Part shown: positions 11,948 to 23,125 of the stretch, one piece after another
Position numbering within the stretch: position 1 is the stretch's first letter
Layout: each line of letters begins with the position of its first letter
Assembly: GCA_005406025.1 (NCBI GenBank)
Contig: BGZK01000076.1
Location: forward strand, 763,941 to 827,940
DNA: 64,000 nt
Direction: 5' to 3'
Origin: Eumeta japonica
Lineage: Eukaryota; Arthropoda; Insecta; Lepidoptera; Psychidae
Made by a program: the position numbers and the translations under genes
Notes under the pieces: generated by a model
The model's database searches: none
Told to the model about the DNA's origin: nothing
Seen by the model: only the letters and a program-made list of their open reading frames with translations

Positions 11948-12264
11948 GACGCTTGTCTGCAACATGCGTCAACGTGCAGCATGCAACCCACTGCTGATCC
12001 TCGAACATGTTCCTCCACTACCAATCCTTATCTAACGAATTGCATATTGATTCGAGAGGATTGACAGATATCGTACACCTAAGCAAAAGTTTTTGCTATA
12101 GTCCGTTAAATGGTTGTATTGTTATTTCTATGTACGTTTCATGGCAACTAGGCAAATTTCTCAGAAAAATGCAGACAGTCACATCCACCAGGGTGTAGAG
12201 TGTTAAAACAACCATCATTATCTGCATTTTCCTGAGGATGTGCCTAGTTACCATAAAACGTACG
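11948..12264 (+). repeat. Dispersed repeat R2, copy 1, ending in a fold-back
   Basis: It begins 'gacgcttgtctgcaacatgc' and includes 'cccactgctgatcctcgaa' and 'ggattgacagatatcgtaca'. The same order of landmarks occurs at 31407 and 44774. The last part forms an inverted repeat: 12131-12175 ('tgtacgtttcatggcaacta...aaaatgcaga') pairs imperfectly with 12221-12264 ('tctgcattttcctgaggatg...aaacgtacg'), with a 45-nt loop. There is no coding potential. The short plus-strand frame at 12007-12198 is part of the repeat. Confidence 0.75.
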
Positions 12265-13430
12265 TTGGGTTCGGATGGATGTATACATTTGCTGTCACTG
12301 CGCTCCGTCTTCGGAAAGAAAAATTTGTGAAAATAATTATCAATGTGATTTTTATTAAAATTATTATTAATGCATATTTAGAGTAAGATTGCTTTTTAAT
12401 AAAGTTTTGAAATGAAGCTAGATTTGAAATTTTCATCAGACTTCCTGCATTGAGGATGTAAACTTTTACAAAAGAAACCCAAATTCACGACAATAAATAA
12501 GAATGTTTATTCCTACGACTGCGCCACCGATGTATTGTGTAACACCAATAATTGCCGATGTGGACATCAGGAATTATTATGCATTTATTAACATATGAAA
12601 CAGCTATTATACTCAAGCACAATCATAATTCACATTTCATAACCGATGATAATACGCTTATTTCGTTCGTCTTAAAAATTTTAAGACAATATGTAGAACG
12701 AGTCAGAATGCGACAAAACAAATCATTTAAGAATACTAAATAAATTAATAAAAGCAAGTGCTTTATATTAAAGTATAAAGATGATCATCAAGTTAAAAAA
12801 AAAACTAAAATTACCTGCAAGTATAAGACATAGCTAGACATACCTATACAAACTCGGGGTTAAACGAATTGCCTCGAAACAGCTATGAAGTTAGTAGCAA
12901 CTTTTATTCAAGCTCGCATGTTAATTAATATATTATTATTGGAACGGTAGTTCAAATCTTGAATGCTGATGTTCCATGCCCGACGTTTGAGGTGATTCCT
13001 CATAGATTTGCGTATATCCCGCGATAGTCCTCAGAAAATCCTGGTCCGCTGTGGCTGAAATGAAGCGGTAATCGTTTGGTTGTGAAAACGCGAGAGCGCG
13101 GAAAGAGCGCGGAAGTCGCTTCGGTCGCTACTGCGCTTGTGCTTTGGCAGCGCTATTTGAAAGCCTTTCTGTACGTACGATTGTAATTTCAAAACCTTTT
13201 CAAAATGGCGTAGAGTAATTAAAATCTTACGTAGTTATGACATAAGGTTGCTTTTCCTCGGAATTTGTTTTATTTTAATAGTGTTTTCGTTTTACGGTGC
13301 ATTCTTATTTAATATTGTTAAAAAAAAATACCATTTAAATTGTATAAATCATATATAATAATTTGCATTGTTATGGATGTTATTAGTTTGTCTTTCTTAA
13401 TCTGTACTATTTTTATTTTTTTTTATTTTC
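12265..13430. other. Intergenic stretch, no gene seen
   Basis: A mildly GC-richer patch lies at about 13040-13150. The open frame at 12552-12743 has no recognisable motif. Confidence 0.4.
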
Positions 13431-13487
13431 GAGAATAGATTATAATTATACTCTATAATATATAGATTATAATTATAATCTATACTC
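13431..13487. repeat. 27-bp near-perfect palindrome, AT-rich
   Basis: Arm 13431-13457 pairs with 13461-13487 at 25 of 27 positions across a 3-nt centre. Each arm is itself largely palindromic ('agattataattataatct'). It could be a fold-back of a short AT-rich sequence. No terminal repeats or duplications identify a transposon. Confidence 0.8.
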
Positions 13488-14568
13488 AAACTGTAAAAGG
13501 TTAAAGTTTAGTGGAAAGTTGCAAACTTAATACAAAACTTGATTTTCAAAATATCTGAAAATAAGTTCATTTAATTCCTGATAATGCTAATGTAATTAAT
13601 AATCTTTATAATAAAATAATTTTATAAGGTAAATAATGTTAAGTTGGACTAAATGTTACGAAATATTAGTTTCCCAATTTCTTAACTATTAAAATATGGA
13701 ATGTTAAGTGAATAATATTTGAAAACAATATTTAAAAAATTGAAAGATATGCATGACATGGATTATTATTTTTTGCTAATTCGTAATTATGTCAATTATA
13801 ACAACTTTAAAATAATAATATGACTAAAAGTACTGTTTTAAATAGATAGATGCGTACTTTGACAGTTCAGCTATCGTAATGAATTAGCCAAAGAAGCATT
13901 TTGACAGACCTTCATACCACCATGAGAACCGTTGTGATAATCTTCGCAGAACCATTTGACGATCGCTAGAAATGTCAGCGGGAGTACGGATTTTAGAAAT
14001 GATGCATAATCGGCGCTCCGTTAATTTAGCGTAACAGACCAATTGATCTGCTGTTGTAGGCGATATCGTAAACTGACGCGAGGATTATTTAACCGTTAAT
14101 AGAATCGACTTGAAATTTTTCATAGACGGTCAGTTTTAATAAAGAGAAAACAGCTAAGGGTGGAAGTTGTCTCTCACGTAATAAATAGACTTTGTGCTAA
14201 CAAACTAGTAACGAGAAATTTGTACGGAATTAAGTTCAAATCAAATATATCATAACGCTCCTTAAAATGAAAAAAAAATCTAAAACAGTATGGGCACAAG
14301 TATTTTGAATTGAATATCAATTCTATTAAAATCCATAAGTGTGTCCATACAAACCGGTGACGAAATCGTTACCAATTATTGCCAACTAAAAATTGTAAAT
14401 AACAAAAAAAAATAATTACCAGATTTTCTTCAATATAATTTTTGTTTAATTCATTTGTAAGGTTCAATAATTGTGATTCTTTTCAAATATTTCAAAACAC
14501 ATGGTTCAAAAGTTAAGGACGATTACGACTACACAAAATAAATGACACTGCAAGCTATCCAAAATATA
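13488..14568. other. Intergenic stretch, no gene seen
   Basis: No coding sequence, RNA gene or known repeat is recognised. Confidence 0.4.
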
Positions 14569-15586
14569 TACGGTCGGGGAACGTTTTTTCGTTTCCAATA
14601 TATAAATTCAAGACATTTTTATTTACATGTAATTATTATATATGTGCCATTTTGTAGGTAGTGACATAGTCCCGTTGCTGTAAGAATTTTGGGACTTCGG
14701 ATCAAAAAACTGCGACAAGTAATTTTGACAGTTCTTTCTTAATGTCAACCTAACACTATCTAAATAATTTTGAAGAGACCGAAACAGGCGAAAATCTGAG
14801 GGTGCAAGTTTAGATCTATATGATGGATGTATTAACATTTCCCAACCAAACTCTCTCAATATTTACTGAGTGGCTAAAGATGTGGGCTGGTATTATCATG
14901 ATGAAAAGCCACACCCTTTCTGATGATCAATACCGGCCGTTTTTTCTCTATTTCTTGCTTGAGTCTCATTAGCTATAGGCAGTAGAGAATCGATTGATGG
15001 TATTGCTAGGCGGTACAAGCTCATAATAAATAATACCCGTACAATCCCAACATACACATAGCATCAACTAACCTATTGCGAGTCAATCCGGGTTTCACTA
15101 TATAGACTATGGAGCTTGCTTGTCTTTTGACCATGATCTTTTTGGCACATTAGTGATAAATCTATTTTTAAAAACGGTTTGGTTTCATTACATTTCAATA
15201 CAGAACCACAAATGAGCACAGATTCATTAGATTTTTTTCAGTGAGATCTTTTAGAATCCACGTATCGAGTATCGAGCTTTTTTATATATCCAACTTTTTT
15301 TCAAATGGGTCAAAACTGTTTAGTGGTCAATCCCCCAGCTCTTCAGTTAAGTCGTAAGAACTAATATGCCGCTCTTGCTCTACTTTTTCCAAAATTACTT
15401 CATACGTAACAGGTTGACCAGAGTGAGGTTTATCTTTAACATCAAAATTACCGGACTGAAAGCGTAAATTAGTTTTGTGCTACTCTTATTTAAATTGCAT
15501 TAGGTTCATAAGCAACAGCACAAGCAAAGAGATTTCACTGCAATTTTTTACTTATAAAATACGAAAAAACTTTTTCCCCGATCTAA
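14569..15586 (-). mobile_element. mariner-like DNA transposon, family B copy 1 (internally deleted)
   Basis: The ends are 'TA-tacggtcggggaacgttttttcg' on the left and, reverse complemented, 'TA-ttagatcggggaaaaagttttttcg' on the right. These are matching terminal inverted repeats flanked by TA at 14567-14568 and 15587-15588. The copy at 41448-42642 has the same ends. The length is ~1.02 kb against about 1.3 kb usual for mariners. The coding strand is minus. Sequence character (PSDF motif, 'CDEK/GDEK'-type core, TIR 'ttaggtcgagg') recalls the cecropia-type mariners. That subfamily label is inference. Confidence 0.85.
14623..15515 (-). pseudogene. mariner transposase remnant (family B, copy 1)
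   Basis: Read leftward, the helix-turn-helix part appears near 15470-15330 ('FQSGNFDVKDKPHSGQP', 'EKVEQERHISSYDL'). The second catalytic Asp is retained in 'RKGVAFHHDN' (about 14915), and the C-terminal frame 14859-14623 contains 'LAPSDFRLFRSLQNYL' with the third Asp. The stretch that normally carries the first Asp (GDEKW) is missing, leaving 'PFLK' joined almost directly to the following 'YDNK'-type region. Frameshifts and stops occur throughout. It is non-functional. Confidence 0.82.
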
Positions 15587-16239
15587 TATATCTACTTCAG
15601 AAGAAAACTTATTGATGAACCCTAATTGCATTTTCAAGCGCTTATCCAAAGAAACTCGATATATGAATACGTGTAACATATTTGTCACTTGATTTTATTT
15701 ACACAAAGTTACTTCTATTTTTTTATTTTTTTACATATATAAATAAATTCATACAATGCATCTGCCCGTATATCAATTCTAATGAAACTAATCAGAATTG
15801 AGAAAAAAAATGGCGGAGTTATGAGGCTGCGGCTTATGGACCAACAGGTGAACAGATAAATAGGGCGAATTATAGGGGTTCCTATACGGGGTTCCTGGTT
15901 ACGGAACCAAAAAATAAGTTTTATATGCCTAACCGTGCGGTTACAGTCGTCTCTTCACGAGCAAACTCTTGATTATTTAGTCGACTTGAAGCTTAGTATG
16001 GACACAGGGTTCTCGCAATAGACTGTACGTCGATGTCGGTAAACTCTCAATAGTTCGCTCGTGATGAAAGCATCCTAGCTCCATAAATTTTATTTTTCCC
16101 ATGATATTATTATAATTATTATTTTTCTGAGGTATTGTTTTGGCTATGCATAGGAGTATAGTTACGAGCTTATGTCGTATTATTGTTTTTATACAAAAGA
16201 AAATTTTTAGATCGAACGAAAATTCGCCGAATCCAGGGA
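15587..16239. other. Intergenic stretch, no gene seen
   Basis: A fragment 'ggttcctatacggggttcct' near 15878 followed by 'ggttacggaaccaaaaaata' may be an edge of an R1-like repeat. Nothing else is recognised. Confidence 0.35.
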
Positions 16240-16440
16240 AGCTCGCCTGTTACAAATTACCAGCGATCAAACTGAAAACAACTCGAAACCGATTATCGCG
16301 GTAATAACACACCAACACGCAGGGGGTGACGTGGCGCCGCTTTCGTGTCGGCGAGGCCGAGACCTTTGCTACCAGCTCACGCGTCACGTTGACCGGCGGT
16401 GGAGTGACGTCACTTCCCAAAAAAAAAGCCATACAATTTC
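16240..16440. promoter_or_regulatory. GC-richer block with a perfect CRE palindrome
   Basis: At 16403-16414 the sequence 'agtgacgtcact' is a 12-bp perfect palindrome containing TGACGTCA, the full binding site of CREB/ATF-type bZIP factors. A second 'gggtgacgtgg' and 'gcgtcacgttg' lie within 80 bp upstream. The surrounding DNA is GC-richer than average. A minus-strand frame of 60 codons (16250-16432) has no recognisable domain. A regulatory role is inferred from motif clustering only. Confidence 0.3.
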
Positions 16441-17900
16441 CATAATGTTATCTTCGACGTGAAAGGTTTCCAGCAAATGGATTTTTGTGTTAACACTGTG
16501 GAATATAATATAGCACGGCGTCGTAGGTTTTCGCTCAAAGCGAGTTGTAAAATGTAAATGCGAAGGGCGTCGTACGTAACTAGTGTTGATTTTTAAAAAT
16601 CAAAATTCGACAGATGAGTCTGATATCAACGAGTACCTGGTGCAAAATAAGAGTCGCTGCTCACTTCTTGTGGCCGAAACCGACGATAAGACGCCGACAC
16701 AAAACCTTTGTTAAAATTGGATATATCTAATAACGGAGGTATTTTTGTCTTCTACAACGACGTTTTTTTATCAGAAGCAGCGAAATTAAACCATCTTCGT
16801 CACGGCAACGGCCACCGACCGCAAGTGTCTACCACCAACCACAAGTGGTTGTCGCGCGCGTCAGCTACGTTTGTACCCATTTCTAGTTTCAAGTGGTGAT
16901 GTTTGTGGCTGTCGCCTGTGGCCCTTGTTGGCCAGCCTTAATGTGCCTCATCATAAAAACTCACTCAATTTGCTCGTAATCAGGAACGATCCCGGTACCT
17001 TATGATTCGAAGGCAAACGCTTTTACCTCGCTGCATTTTAGTTTTTTTTTTTTTTATTCAATTATACAAAAACAGCATAAGCTATTGAACAGTTTAAATT
17101 TTTGCGATATGGGTTTTTTCAATTATGTCGGCGTCGAAATTTCGAATTCTGGCCAATGCACAAAAAAAAATTAATATAACTCCTTAAAATTATAGTATAG
17201 CTGCTGAAAAATCCTTATGAAATTATTTACATTAATTTTATTGTGTATAAATTTAATAATTAATTTTAGTTTTTGATTAAATATTATAGTCTACCGCAGG
17301 CATTACTCATGTAACTCATAAAATGATAACAATTTCAAGTTGGGAGTGTTTCTTTAATTATAAATATAATTGGTACAATGAATAACTTTTACGTGCACCA
17401 AGTTACGTATGTTAATATAACTTGTATATAGAAAATGTAAACAATGCACCATTTGATAATGTCGCCGGTAATAAATATTATATGAATATGGACATTATGA
17501 ATGAATATTATATAGATTGACGGAAATAATTCTAACAACATAAAAAAAAATACATTTAAAGTAATTTATCTATTTAAATATTCAAAATTATCAGAGATCA
17601 AGTTGAATTGTAGATCCTGAAGATCGTCATCGCAATGGCCACGATCGACGGTTTAAGATCCAAACCTTCCATCTGAATATTTATTTACTTCAAAGGTCAA
17701 CGTTATATACTGCCGTCGCGTAACTCTTAGGATTAATTTTGCAGCAATAGAGGGCCGGGGCACGAAACTGAAATAAATGTTTCGAGATGTCAATATCTTT
17801 ATTGTTCGAATTATTGAACATATTTTAAAATATTTTTTTTTTCATCTTAGGCCAGCAGCATTTTTATTTCCACGTCTTTTTCTTAGCGACGAATTTTTTT
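16441..17900. other. Intergenic stretch, no gene seen
   Basis: It contains a poly-T run near 17041 and otherwise AT-rich sequence. The open frames at 16708-16899 and 17777-17992 lack motifs, and the latter runs into repeat R1. Confidence 0.4.
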
Positions 17901-18618
17901 GGATTCCGAGCCAAAATGGAACCCTTATAGTTCCGTCATGTCCGTCCGTCCGTATGTCACAGAGATTTTATTCAAAAACTACAACACGATAGATGAAATT
18001 TATAAAGTAGGCGTCTTGTATGAGTGATCTTGTATGATGTATTTGTACTTAGTTTGGTGGTAAAAAATAGAAATAAATATTTCTGGGGGGGCTCTCCATA
18101 CATGTAACAGAATCTGAAAAAATTTTTTTTCATTAAACATCAAGGTGCGATATATACTTCGATAGTTCTTTGAAAAACACTATTTTTCTGATTACGTGAC
18201 TAATTTTGGAAATAATCGCTCCGAAATTTACAGAAATTGTGTCTCCGCCCCTCTATTTTCTAAACCGTATGTACAAAAAATACGAAAAAAATGAAGGTAA
18301 CGCTTAATAAATACTTTCAACCAAAATCATAGTTTTGAGTTATTAACGAAAAACTGCACTTCTGAACAAAAGGACGTAAGTGCCATGAAAATACGCTCTT
18401 TAGCTGATGCACTTTAGTTTACACTATTTTAATAGTAATAGTCAACATGTCTACTTATTTCTTTAGTTATAGGCGACTAAAGTGCTTATAACTATTCTGT
18501 GCGGGAAACGTGAAAAAAGTGTAACAACGTACTTTTTTCATCTGTAGTGTATTTCTTTGTAATAATGGCTTCGGAACCCTATAATGAGCACGATCCGACA
18601 TGCTCTTGGCCAGTTTTT
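17901..18618 (+). repeat. Dispersed lepidopteran-type repeat R1, copy B (longest)
   Basis: It starts 'ggattccgagccaaaatgga' + 'acccttatagttccgtcatg', contains 'gtccgtccgtccgtatgtcac', and ends 'cttggccagttttt' at 18618. The middle matches copies A and D through 'gaaaaactgcacttctgaac', 'aaaaggacgtaagtgccatg' and 'ttataggcgactaaagtgc'. It is non-coding. Being the fullest copy it defines the ~720 bp unit in this window. Confidence 0.75.
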
Positions 18619-19599
18619 AATATTTGTTTTTGATATAATCAGTTGAACCCACGTGACGCATTTCTACAATGAAATATAAGTGGAGCATGAAATAAACTTT
18701 CAATTTGGAGAAAAAAACATTTTAGACCACTTGAATATTTTTACTTTAATGTACATAGTTTATCACACTTGTGGCGCAGTTTTTTTTTAAATACCAAAGA
18801 AATATAAGTTCTATCGGTGTATTGGACGTATTAAGCAAATAAAGAATCTTATTTAAATATTATGATGGTATTATAAACAGAATTTTGCTAGATCGTGGCT
18901 TGGATGTTTTCAGTTAAATACATTCATTTATTTCCCCACTACCGTTCTCTTTTCGCTTTGTTACACAAAAAAAGATAATAATTAAAACTAATAATAATAA
19001 AGGGAATTTATTATATTATGCAATTAACACACATTTAAAATTTTTAGATATATTGTTTTGCAAGAGGTATAAAAAAACAATTTTGAAACTTGTAAGCAAA
19101 CACTTATCATAAAATTTTAAAAACGGCAGTTTGTGGTAAAAAAAATAATCTCGATTTTATACGTCGAACTTTTTCTAAAATACTGAGTTTTCTTATAAAC
19201 ATATCATCAAATACAATTTGGACAATGAAAAAACAGAAAACACCTATAGTAATTAGTAGTGTTTAATAATTTAATTAATGATTTATAGAAAAATATTAAA
19301 TAAAGGTTTACTTACATTGTCTATACTTCTCTGAGGAATGCTACATTTAGAAAAGTACGTTTTAATATTATAAAGACTAAGTTTTTTTAGATAAAAAAAA
19401 TCTGTCAAAAATAATAAAGTAGGATGCAAATAATTATTATTAAATGATAAATAAATAATAACATATTTAGTAACAATTTTTTTATCAAGTTTTTACGTTC
19501 ACCTTAAGGATAAGTAGATACTGGCCAAAGTCCAGCGCCGACATGCCAAACTGGAAATACCTATAGTCTTTTCAGTGAATCGGTGTTGTTTTATAATTC
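18619..19599. other. AT-rich stretch, no gene seen
   Basis: Low-complexity A/T-rich DNA with no open frames of interest. Confidence 0.45.
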
Positions 19600-20060
19600 A
19601 ATTAGCTGTTGTCCGCGACTTAGTTCATGAAACATAACAACATTTTCTAAAGACATGAAAGTTGTTTCTAATTTCTTCGTTGTCTTTCATCACACATAGA
19701 ACCTCTTAGACGTCGTCATGGGGTCTCCTTTAAAGCCAAAATGTTTATAACAAGATTTCTTCCTTTTCATAGATTGTATTGATTAAAAAAAATAAGAAGT
19801 TATGGATAGATGGACACTTTTTTTTTACACTCCGCTCTGTCAAAAAATCTAACGGTAGGTAGGAGGTATCATTTGCCCAAATCTATTCAATAAGTACTTC
19901 AAGTCATTTGAATTTTTCTCATCTGCCCCTAGGTAGTTTAAGCTTATTATTATTAAATTAAGCTTAATATTACTGTTAATAAAACACAAATTTTTTTTTC
20001 AAATCAATCCATTGATTTTTGAGTGATACTTAAACAAACACGACAAATATACAGGAAAAA
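19600..20060 (+). repeat. Possible degenerate non-LTR-type repeat fragment
   Basis: The phrase 'gctgttgtccgcgacttagt' near 19606 and, 400 bp on, 'caaatcaatccattgatttt' + 'tgagtgatacttaaacaaac' near 20000 resemble the two landmarks (a 'cccgcgacttcgt' head and an 'aaaatcggtccagccgtttt' tail) of widespread insect repeats related to RTE-type elements. The match is by eye only and the fragment is too decayed to classify. Confidence 0.3.
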
Positions 20061-21229
20061 ACTTAGAAACAAATGTAAATTTTTAAAAAGAGTTACATTG
20101 GGGTCTGTATTATGTATACAGTACATATATCACTAAATTTTTCAAACAATATTTAGTGTACCGATTTGGCTTCCTTACGATTTTATTATATGTATCGACG
20201 TAATATGTTTACTATTCATTTACTTTCAATATTGCATTTTAGACGTGGAATCATCCATATGATGCAGATAGTAGCTACGTGGGCCAAAATTTACAGACGT
20301 GAAATATGTTTATATAATAAAAAAATGTTACTGCTCAGTCACGCAGTTTATGCTGATACAAAACACGTTATAAGCTTAAAGAGAGAGATGGCGCAAATGA
20401 AATGGTGAGTAGTAAAAAAAATTTTTTTTCAACTCTTACCGCGATTCGTCAGAAAAAAAAAAATAAAAACGTACACATTTGAAAGCAACACGCAATCTGA
20501 CGCTACGTTTACCATAGCATTATAAGGACCGCTAATTACGTCAATGCAACTTTCACAAAAGTGAATTCATTAACGGGCCGAAGAAAAATTTCGAGATCCG
20601 GTAGGAGAGGGTCACCAAAATCCACCAAAGCCGCTCGATAGTGTATAGAAGTGGCACGTCCATTACTCGAGTAAAAATGAAAACAATTGCTGAAGTCCGT
20701 CAGAAGCTAGCTCGACCGAAGTTTGAGAGCACGCTGTAAAACATCAAACGCTTCACTTCCGCTACCCGGGCTGTTCAAAATACCTTCCGAAAGATAAAAT
20801 TATGTTATAGACGACCAGTCCTAGGACTTGTCGATCGACCTTTGTCTACGCCCTAGAAAATATCGATAGATGAATCGAGTCTATACTGAATAAGCGCCCT
20901 GTGAAATACAAACCGACATGTCATTTCAATCGATACCAAGAGAGCTGCGACAGGACTGCAAACAGACTGCCGCTGACACGGAGTTTTTGCCATTTTTCAC
21001 GAAGTGTCGAATAATCGTTTTCTTTTTCATTTCTAATACAAGCAAAACGTTTATAATACATTTCCACGCGACTTCTACAACATGGGGACGTTCACGAGAT
21101 AAACAGATCTAAATCTCATTCACGGACAAGTCGCGACAAGAAATCTAGGCGGAGAATATAACCGAAGAAAACAACCGTCGAAAATAAATATCGCTCGGCC
21201 TACGACATGAAAGACGAAATGTTGGGATT
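20061..21229. other. Intergenic stretch, no gene identified
   Basis: An open frame of 80 codons at 20166-20408 has no recognisable domain. The 20560-20960 stretch is of more even composition and might hold untranslated or intronic sequence, but no splice-consistent coding series was found. Confidence 0.35.
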
Positions 21230-21340
21230 TCCCGCGAACGCGTGCTGAGTCAGCGCCGCGGCGGCGCCCCCTGCTCCTCGCGGCTTCTCCACAATGGGCC
21301 CGTCGTCCGTCGTCCGTGGGACAAAAGGGTTGTCATTGAC
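21230..21340. other. Short CpG-rich block
   Basis: About 110 bases dense in cgc and ggc steps, some 500 bp upstream of the candidate coding exon at 21758-21914. It could be a promoter-proximal or 5'-UTR segment for that exon, which is inference from position and composition. Confidence 0.25.
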
Positions 21341-21462
21341 ACTTGCTTTTAACTGTAGCTCTACCGCTTGAGAAAGAACGAAATGTAATTATTTTCAAAT
21401 AAGTAATTACAAAAAAAAATGTTAATATTTTAATGACGCCATGCTAACCTCAAAGTTCAATT

Positions 21463-21510
21463 AATCATTGTCTGTACTGATCATTACAGACATCAATACA
21501 GACAATGATT
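21463..21510. repeat. 19-bp inverted repeat with 10-nt loop
   Basis: 'aatcattgtctgtactgat' (21463-21481) and 'atcaatacagacaatgatt' (21492-21510) are reverse complements with one mismatch. No protein or transposon context is visible. Confidence 0.85.
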
Positions 21511-21757
21511 TCACAACATATATGTAAAACTCCGTTTCGCGTATATTGTTAATAAGGAACGACAAAGAATTTTTGAGGGAGTACATTGCGAGTTCACAAT
21601 TACTATAATCCTGTCTGAGTCCACATCGTTGGTATGATAATTTGTGGTTGTTTATTTAATTTACAGACGATCTATACAAATCGACAGCAATTGCAAACAG
21701 CATGATTTATAGTGAAAACTCATACTTCACCTGGTAACACGCATCCACTCGTATCAT

Positions 21758-22024
21758 TTGGACATCGCGAGTGTTTTCTGTCAAGTTCAAATCAGTCCCG
21801 TTCTAAATTGTAGCTCGGCGACGATGAGCAATTTAACCGAAGGGTACGGGGATCGGCGAACGGTCGGAACGAGCGACGGACCGTCGCGTGTGCGAAAGTT
21901 CCAAGGGCTTTTCAGTAACTATTTAAGTGGAGTGTTGCAGCACGCGAACATTACAAAGGAACGGATTCCATTAATGTATAAACAAAAGACTACATTTGCC
22001 TGGGCAATAACTTATTTGCGATAG
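21758..22024 (+). CDS. Candidate first coding exon, protein not recognised
   Basis: An open frame of 88 codons. Within it the stretch from the ATG at 21824 ('MSNLTEGYGDRRTVGTSDG', then 'PSRVRKFQGLFS') has a more GC-rich, gene-like codon choice than the surrounding DNA. The sequence 'ttttca|gtaact' at 21914/21915 could be a splice donor, which would leave 'TERIPLMYKQK...' beyond it as intron. A GC-rich block and a cluster of hairpins lie upstream. I do not recognise the protein. The frame could also be chance. No downstream exon was located, so this is a hypothesis. Confidence 0.25.
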   Translation: MDIASVFCQVQISPVLNCSSATMSNLTEGYGDRRTVGTSDGPSRVRKFQGLFSNYLSGVLQHANITKERIPLMYKQKTTFAWAITYLR

Positions 22025-22483
22025 CTGCGCAACTAATCGAGCTCTTGTCTACACATATACAAATAACTCAGAACTTGGATCCATCGGGTCATAATTCTAA
22101 ACGGACTTATTGTCGCAAGTCTAAAAAAGTTATGCAGTAATAATAAACGGAATCGAGGCGGGAGTCCGCGGTGTTCCGCGCTTCAAAATAAACATATAAA
22201 ACCGTAAAGAAGCTATGTGTCTCTGTAAGGGTTCTGAACTCGGCCAATATTAATGTGCAAGTTTTGTTAGTTGGCCTGTATATCTGCATACGCACAAGTG
22301 TCACAGAAAACAATTAAATCTATTATATCAGGACAAATGTTACAAATTGACTATAATATCCGTACTATAAAGTTCGATTAAAATCGCTTAGGCAGGAAGC
22401 GGCGAGACGATGTACGTATTGTCATTCTACGAGCTAATCCGACGTAGTATAGCCAAGGTGAATGCCTAATTTTTTCCTGATCG
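22025..22483. other. Spacer, no gene seen
   Basis: Short open frames on the minus strand only, none with a motif. Confidence 0.4.
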
Positions 22484-22539
22484 GACACGCACAAAATATT
22501 CTTTACGACTTTTGTCGTAAAGAATATTTTGTGCGTGTC
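22484..22539. repeat. Perfect 26-bp hairpin with TTTT loop
   Basis: Arm 22484-22509 (gacacgcacaaaatattc + tttacgac) and arm 22514-22539 are exact reverse complements, separated only by 'tttt'. A perfect 26-bp stem with a 4-nt loop in otherwise diverged intergenic DNA implies a recent origin, most simply by template switching during replication, or selection on the stem. A minus-strand frame crossing it (22378-22647) is palindrome-driven. Confidence 0.97.
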
Positions 22540-23063
22540 GTATCGTGCGCATCGGATCCTGCCGTGTTCGGGGAGATTTTTTTTTAATCCTAGGAACTTT
22601 CGATAACCATTATTATCTTTCGGTGAACATACTGCAGCTGAAATCAATGAGAAAGTAACTTCATCGCTGTGGGCACATCAGCAGAAAGCACGTGACCGCC
22701 CAGCCCTCCGCGCTCGGACGCTCGTATTCAGAAATTGGTAGATACCGTTTTAAAGTCTACGTTTTGATGCCAATGTGTAATTACAAAAAAAAATCATCCC
22801 TGAATTACGGTGAGACATTAATTGTATTCCAAGAGTGTGGTGCCGTGAAGAAGACCTGTCCTTATAGTGTAACCCCATTTCCAACTGAAACGCCCTCATC
22901 CTTAATTGTCGTCTACTTCCCAATGAACATTTTATATACCGCACAGCCAGACATTAAGTCTCAGTGTGCTTATGGCCGGCTGGCTTTTTAGTGCGCCTGA
23001 GAGTAAGCGGATGCTCCTCTACATGTGCTTCTGATGACAAAACCATACATGTCGTTTATAGCA
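22540..23063. other. Stretch with an unassigned open frame
   Basis: A 99-codon plus-strand frame (22692-22991) overlaps a 64-codon minus-strand frame. Neither has a recognisable domain. The segment 'ggccggctggctttttagtg' + 'cgcctgagagtaagcggatg' near 22974 has the look of a fragment of a moth interspersed repeat, so the frame is probably repeat-derived. Confidence 0.3.
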
Positions 23064-23125
23064 GTCTTATTTTAAACTAAAGCTGTCTTATTTTAAACTA
23101 AAGCTTTAGTTTCAAATAAGTCTTT
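23064..23125. repeat. Tandem 21-bp duplication followed by its inverted copy
   Basis: 'gtcttattttaaactaaagct' occurs twice in a row (23064-23084 and 23085-23105), and the reverse complement follows with two mismatches up to about 23122. Direct plus inverted duplication of one short segment points to a replication-based rearrangement. Confidence 0.85.

Noticed and set aside
22692..22991. 99-codon open frame as a possible gene
   Set aside because: It has no domain and overlaps an opposing frame, and its end carries a repeat-like phrase.
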